The notes below the pieces were generated by a model. That model was not told where the DNA came from. It did no database searches and worked only from the letters and a program-made list of their open reading frames with translations. This document shows, in pieces, positions 52,065 to 53,184 of a stretch of 53,184 bases of DNA (its first letter is position 1; every line of letters begins with the position of its first letter). The DNA comes from JANNWF01 sp052390415. GTDB taxonomy: Bacteria; Pseudomonadota; Gammaproteobacteria; Xanthomonadales; Xanthomonadaceae. Location of the stretch: NCBI GenBank assembly GCA_052390415.1, contig JBQTGY010000051.1:1-53184 (forward strand). Reading direction: 5' to 3'. Made by a program: the position numbers and the translations under genes.

Positions 52065-52757
52065 CTACAGCAATGCATAGTCAGCCGCGCTTTTGGCGTG
52101 GATGTAAGTGGTGTCAAAAAGTGGAACCGTGGCGTCTGGCTGTCCTACGAGCAAGGTGATCTCGGTGCAACCGAGGATGATCGCTTCGGCTCCGGCAGAC
52201 ACGAGGTCCGCCATGACCTGCCGGTAAGACTCCCGAGAGCTTGGCACCATCAGCCCCAGGCAGAGTTCTTCATAGATGACCCGGTGGACAAGCGCGCGGC
52301 CGTCCTCGCTGGGAACCAGCACGGTGAGGCCGTGCTGTTCGACGAGTCGATCCTTGTAGAACGCGTGCTCCATCGTGAAGCGAGTCCCGATCAAGCCCAC
52401 GGACTTGAATCCGGACGCCTTGATTGCGCGGGCGGTTGCGTCCGCGATATGCAGCAGGGGAATGCTGACAGCCGCCTCGATCGCCGGGGCAACCTTGTGC
52501 ATCGTGTTGGTGCACAGCACCAAGTAGTGTGCCCCTGCTGCTTGCAATGAACGAGCCGCTTGGGCCAGCAATTCTCCCGCTGCCCACCAATCGTCAGCAG
52601 ACTGCATGCGCTCGATTTCCGCAAAGTCAACGCTGTAGAGAATGACCTTGGCCGAGTGCAGTCCTCCCAGCCGTGATTTGACCACCTCGTTCACGATCCG
52701 GTAGTACGGAACTGTCGACTCCCAGCTCATTCCACCAATCAGGCCGATTGTCTTCAT
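52065..52757 (-). CDS. Aspartate/glutamate racemase family protein
   Basis: A 230-residue Asp/Glu racemase superfamily enzyme, which interconverts L- and D-amino acids without a cofactor using two cysteines. It shows KTIGLIGGMSWESTVPYYRI at the N-terminus, the first catalytic Cys in YLVLCTNTMHKVA and the second in AIILGCTEITLLVGQ. The GGMSWEST start is typical of the YgeA/aspartate-racemase branch with broad specificity, rather than of MurI. Substrate is not deducible. The ribosome site is weak (CACCCTGC before the ATG). Divergent from tRNA-Ser. Confidence 0.9.
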   Translation of the reverse strand: MKTIGLIGGMSWESTVPYYRIVNEVVKSRLGGLHSAKVILYSVDFAEIERMQSADDWWAAGELLAQAARSLQAAGAHYLVLCTNTMHKVAPAIEAAVSIPLLHIADATARAIKASGFKSVGLIGTRFTMEHAFYKDRLVEQHGLTVLVPSEDGRALVHRVIYEELCLGLMVPSSRESYRQVMADLVSAGAEAIILGCTEITLLVGQPDATVPLFDTTYIHAKSAADYALL

Positions 52758-52816
52758 GCAGGGTGGTCTTTTCTGCGCGTGCTGAGGTCAATTTTCGCCA
52801 GTGTGGCGATCAACTG

Positions 52817-52845
52817 TTTACGCGATCAGTCCCGGCCAGTAAACT
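52817..52845 (+). promoter_or_regulatory. Sigma-70 promoter of tRNA-Ser
   Basis: TTTACG (52817-52822), a 17-base spacer and TAAACT (52840-52845), 45 bases before the mature tRNA. Confidence 0.7.
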
Positions 52846-52890
52846 TGCGGGTCTGCCGAAGCCTGACCGGCGAAGCAGAAGCATTGCGTT

Positions 52891-52983
52891 GGAGTGGTGC
52901 CCGAGCGGCCGAAGGGGCTCCCCTGCTAAGGGAGTATAGGGTCAAAAGCTTTATCGAGGGTTCGAATCCCTCCCACTCCGCCA
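52891..52983 (+). tRNA. tRNA-Ser (anticodon GCT)
   Basis: A 93-base type II tRNA with encoded CCA. The acceptor GGAGTGG pairs with CCACTCC, discriminator G. The anticodon stem CTCCC/GGGAG encloses CTGCTAA, anticodon GCT, reading AGC/AGU. A long variable arm and a T-arm (GAGGGTTCGAATCCCTC) follow. A tRNA-Ser after csrA is the usual arrangement in this bacterial group. Confidence 0.98.
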
Positions 52984-53184
52984 CCCTAGCCGGTGGCGTT
53001 TTTTTTTCGGGATTCCCGGCCCGCGCGAGGTATCGCGCGGGCGTTCGGCCGAGGCGCAAACCTGCGGTTTGCGAGCGCCTCGTCCTCACCCCTCCCACTC
53101 CGCCACCCTAGCCGGTGGCGTTTTTTTTTCGGGATTCCCGGCCCGCGCGAGGTATCGCGCGGGCGTTCGGCCGAGGCGCAAACC
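52968..53184 (+). repeat. 122-base tandem direct repeat containing tRNA-Ser 3' end and terminator
   Basis: Bases 52968-53062 recur from 53090 to the end of the window, an offset of 122. Each unit has the last 16 bases of tRNA-Ser (from CCCTCCCACTCCG through CCA), the terminator with its T-run, and a hairpin with arms GCCCGCGCGA/TCGCGCGGGC. The first complete unit ends in an imperfect palindrome (GAGGCGCAAACC...GGTTTGCGAGCGCCTC). The array may continue beyond the window. Confidence 0.93.
52979..53008 (+). terminator. Rho-independent terminator of tRNA-Ser
   Basis: Arms CGCCACC (52979-52985, overlapping the tRNA CCA end) and GGTGGCG (52992-52998), then nine T residues. A perfect second copy lies at 53101-53129 in the tandem repeat. 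Confidence 0.92.

Overview
The window looks like chromosomal DNA of a GC-rich gammaproteobacterium, most likely Xanthomonadales (Lysobacteraceae/Rhodanobacteraceae type). The reasons are the pilO-pilP-pilQ block, the pncC...recA-recX-alaS-csrA-tRNA-Ser order, the many c-di-GMP proteins, and the dispersed GTAGGGCGGG and CCCTCTCCC palindromic repeats. No phage, insertion sequence or CRISPR array was seen.

Layout. 1-3468: end of the type IV pilus operon (pilO, pilP, pilQ), then a large Ig-like lipoprotein (3531-6512) and a cyclic-nucleotide-binding/EAL protein (6614-7792). 8059-15075: a tightly overlapping Bat-type operon (MoxR ATPase, DUF58, DUF4381, two von Willebrand proteins, BatD). 15079-18080 (minus): a small unknown gene, then an EAL gene translationally coupled to an HD-GYP gene. 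18284-21768: tkt and purA, separated by a palindromic repeat pair. 21842-23433: a Fur-box gene and a lipoprotein gene, with a repeat cluster between them. 24133-27400 (minus): gcvP behind a tandem glycine riboswitch. 27942-28105 (minus): tRNA-Leu(CAG) with promoter and terminator. 28153-31508: rnr and rlmB. 31675-39345: an acyltransferase, a di-iron hydroxylase, an M50-type protease, a small membrane protein, a TPR-GGDEF protein and a delta-60 propeller protein. 39460-43946: mutS (minus), panE and pncC. 44139-46923 (minus): the borosin locus described next. 47233-51915: recA, recX, alaS, csrA. 52065-53184: an Asp/Glu racemase (minus) and tRNA-Ser(GCT), whose 3' end and terminator are tandemly duplicated.

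The standout is 44139-46923. A 72-residue peptide gene with a strong ribosome binding site is followed 43 bases later by an 840-residue protein. That protein has an N-terminal signal/TPR region, a membrane segment, a GGEEF diguanylate cyclase domain and, in the same frame, a C-terminal tetrapyrrole-methylase-type domain. The C-terminal domain closely resembles borosin alpha-N-methyltransferases of the split SonM type. The small peptide resembles the SonA precursor nearly end to end. This looks like a split borosin RiPP pathway whose backbone N-methyltransferase is physically fused to a membrane-bound diguanylate cyclase. I know of no described pathway with that architecture.

Five proteins in the window carry c-di-GMP domains: cNMP-EAL, degenerate GGDEF-EAL, HD-GYP with an altered HD motif, TPR-GGDEF, and TPR-GGDEF-methyltransferase. 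Together with the type IV pilus genes and csrA, this suggests a surface-associated lifestyle. All functional calls rest on reading the sequence and recalling families; no database search was run.
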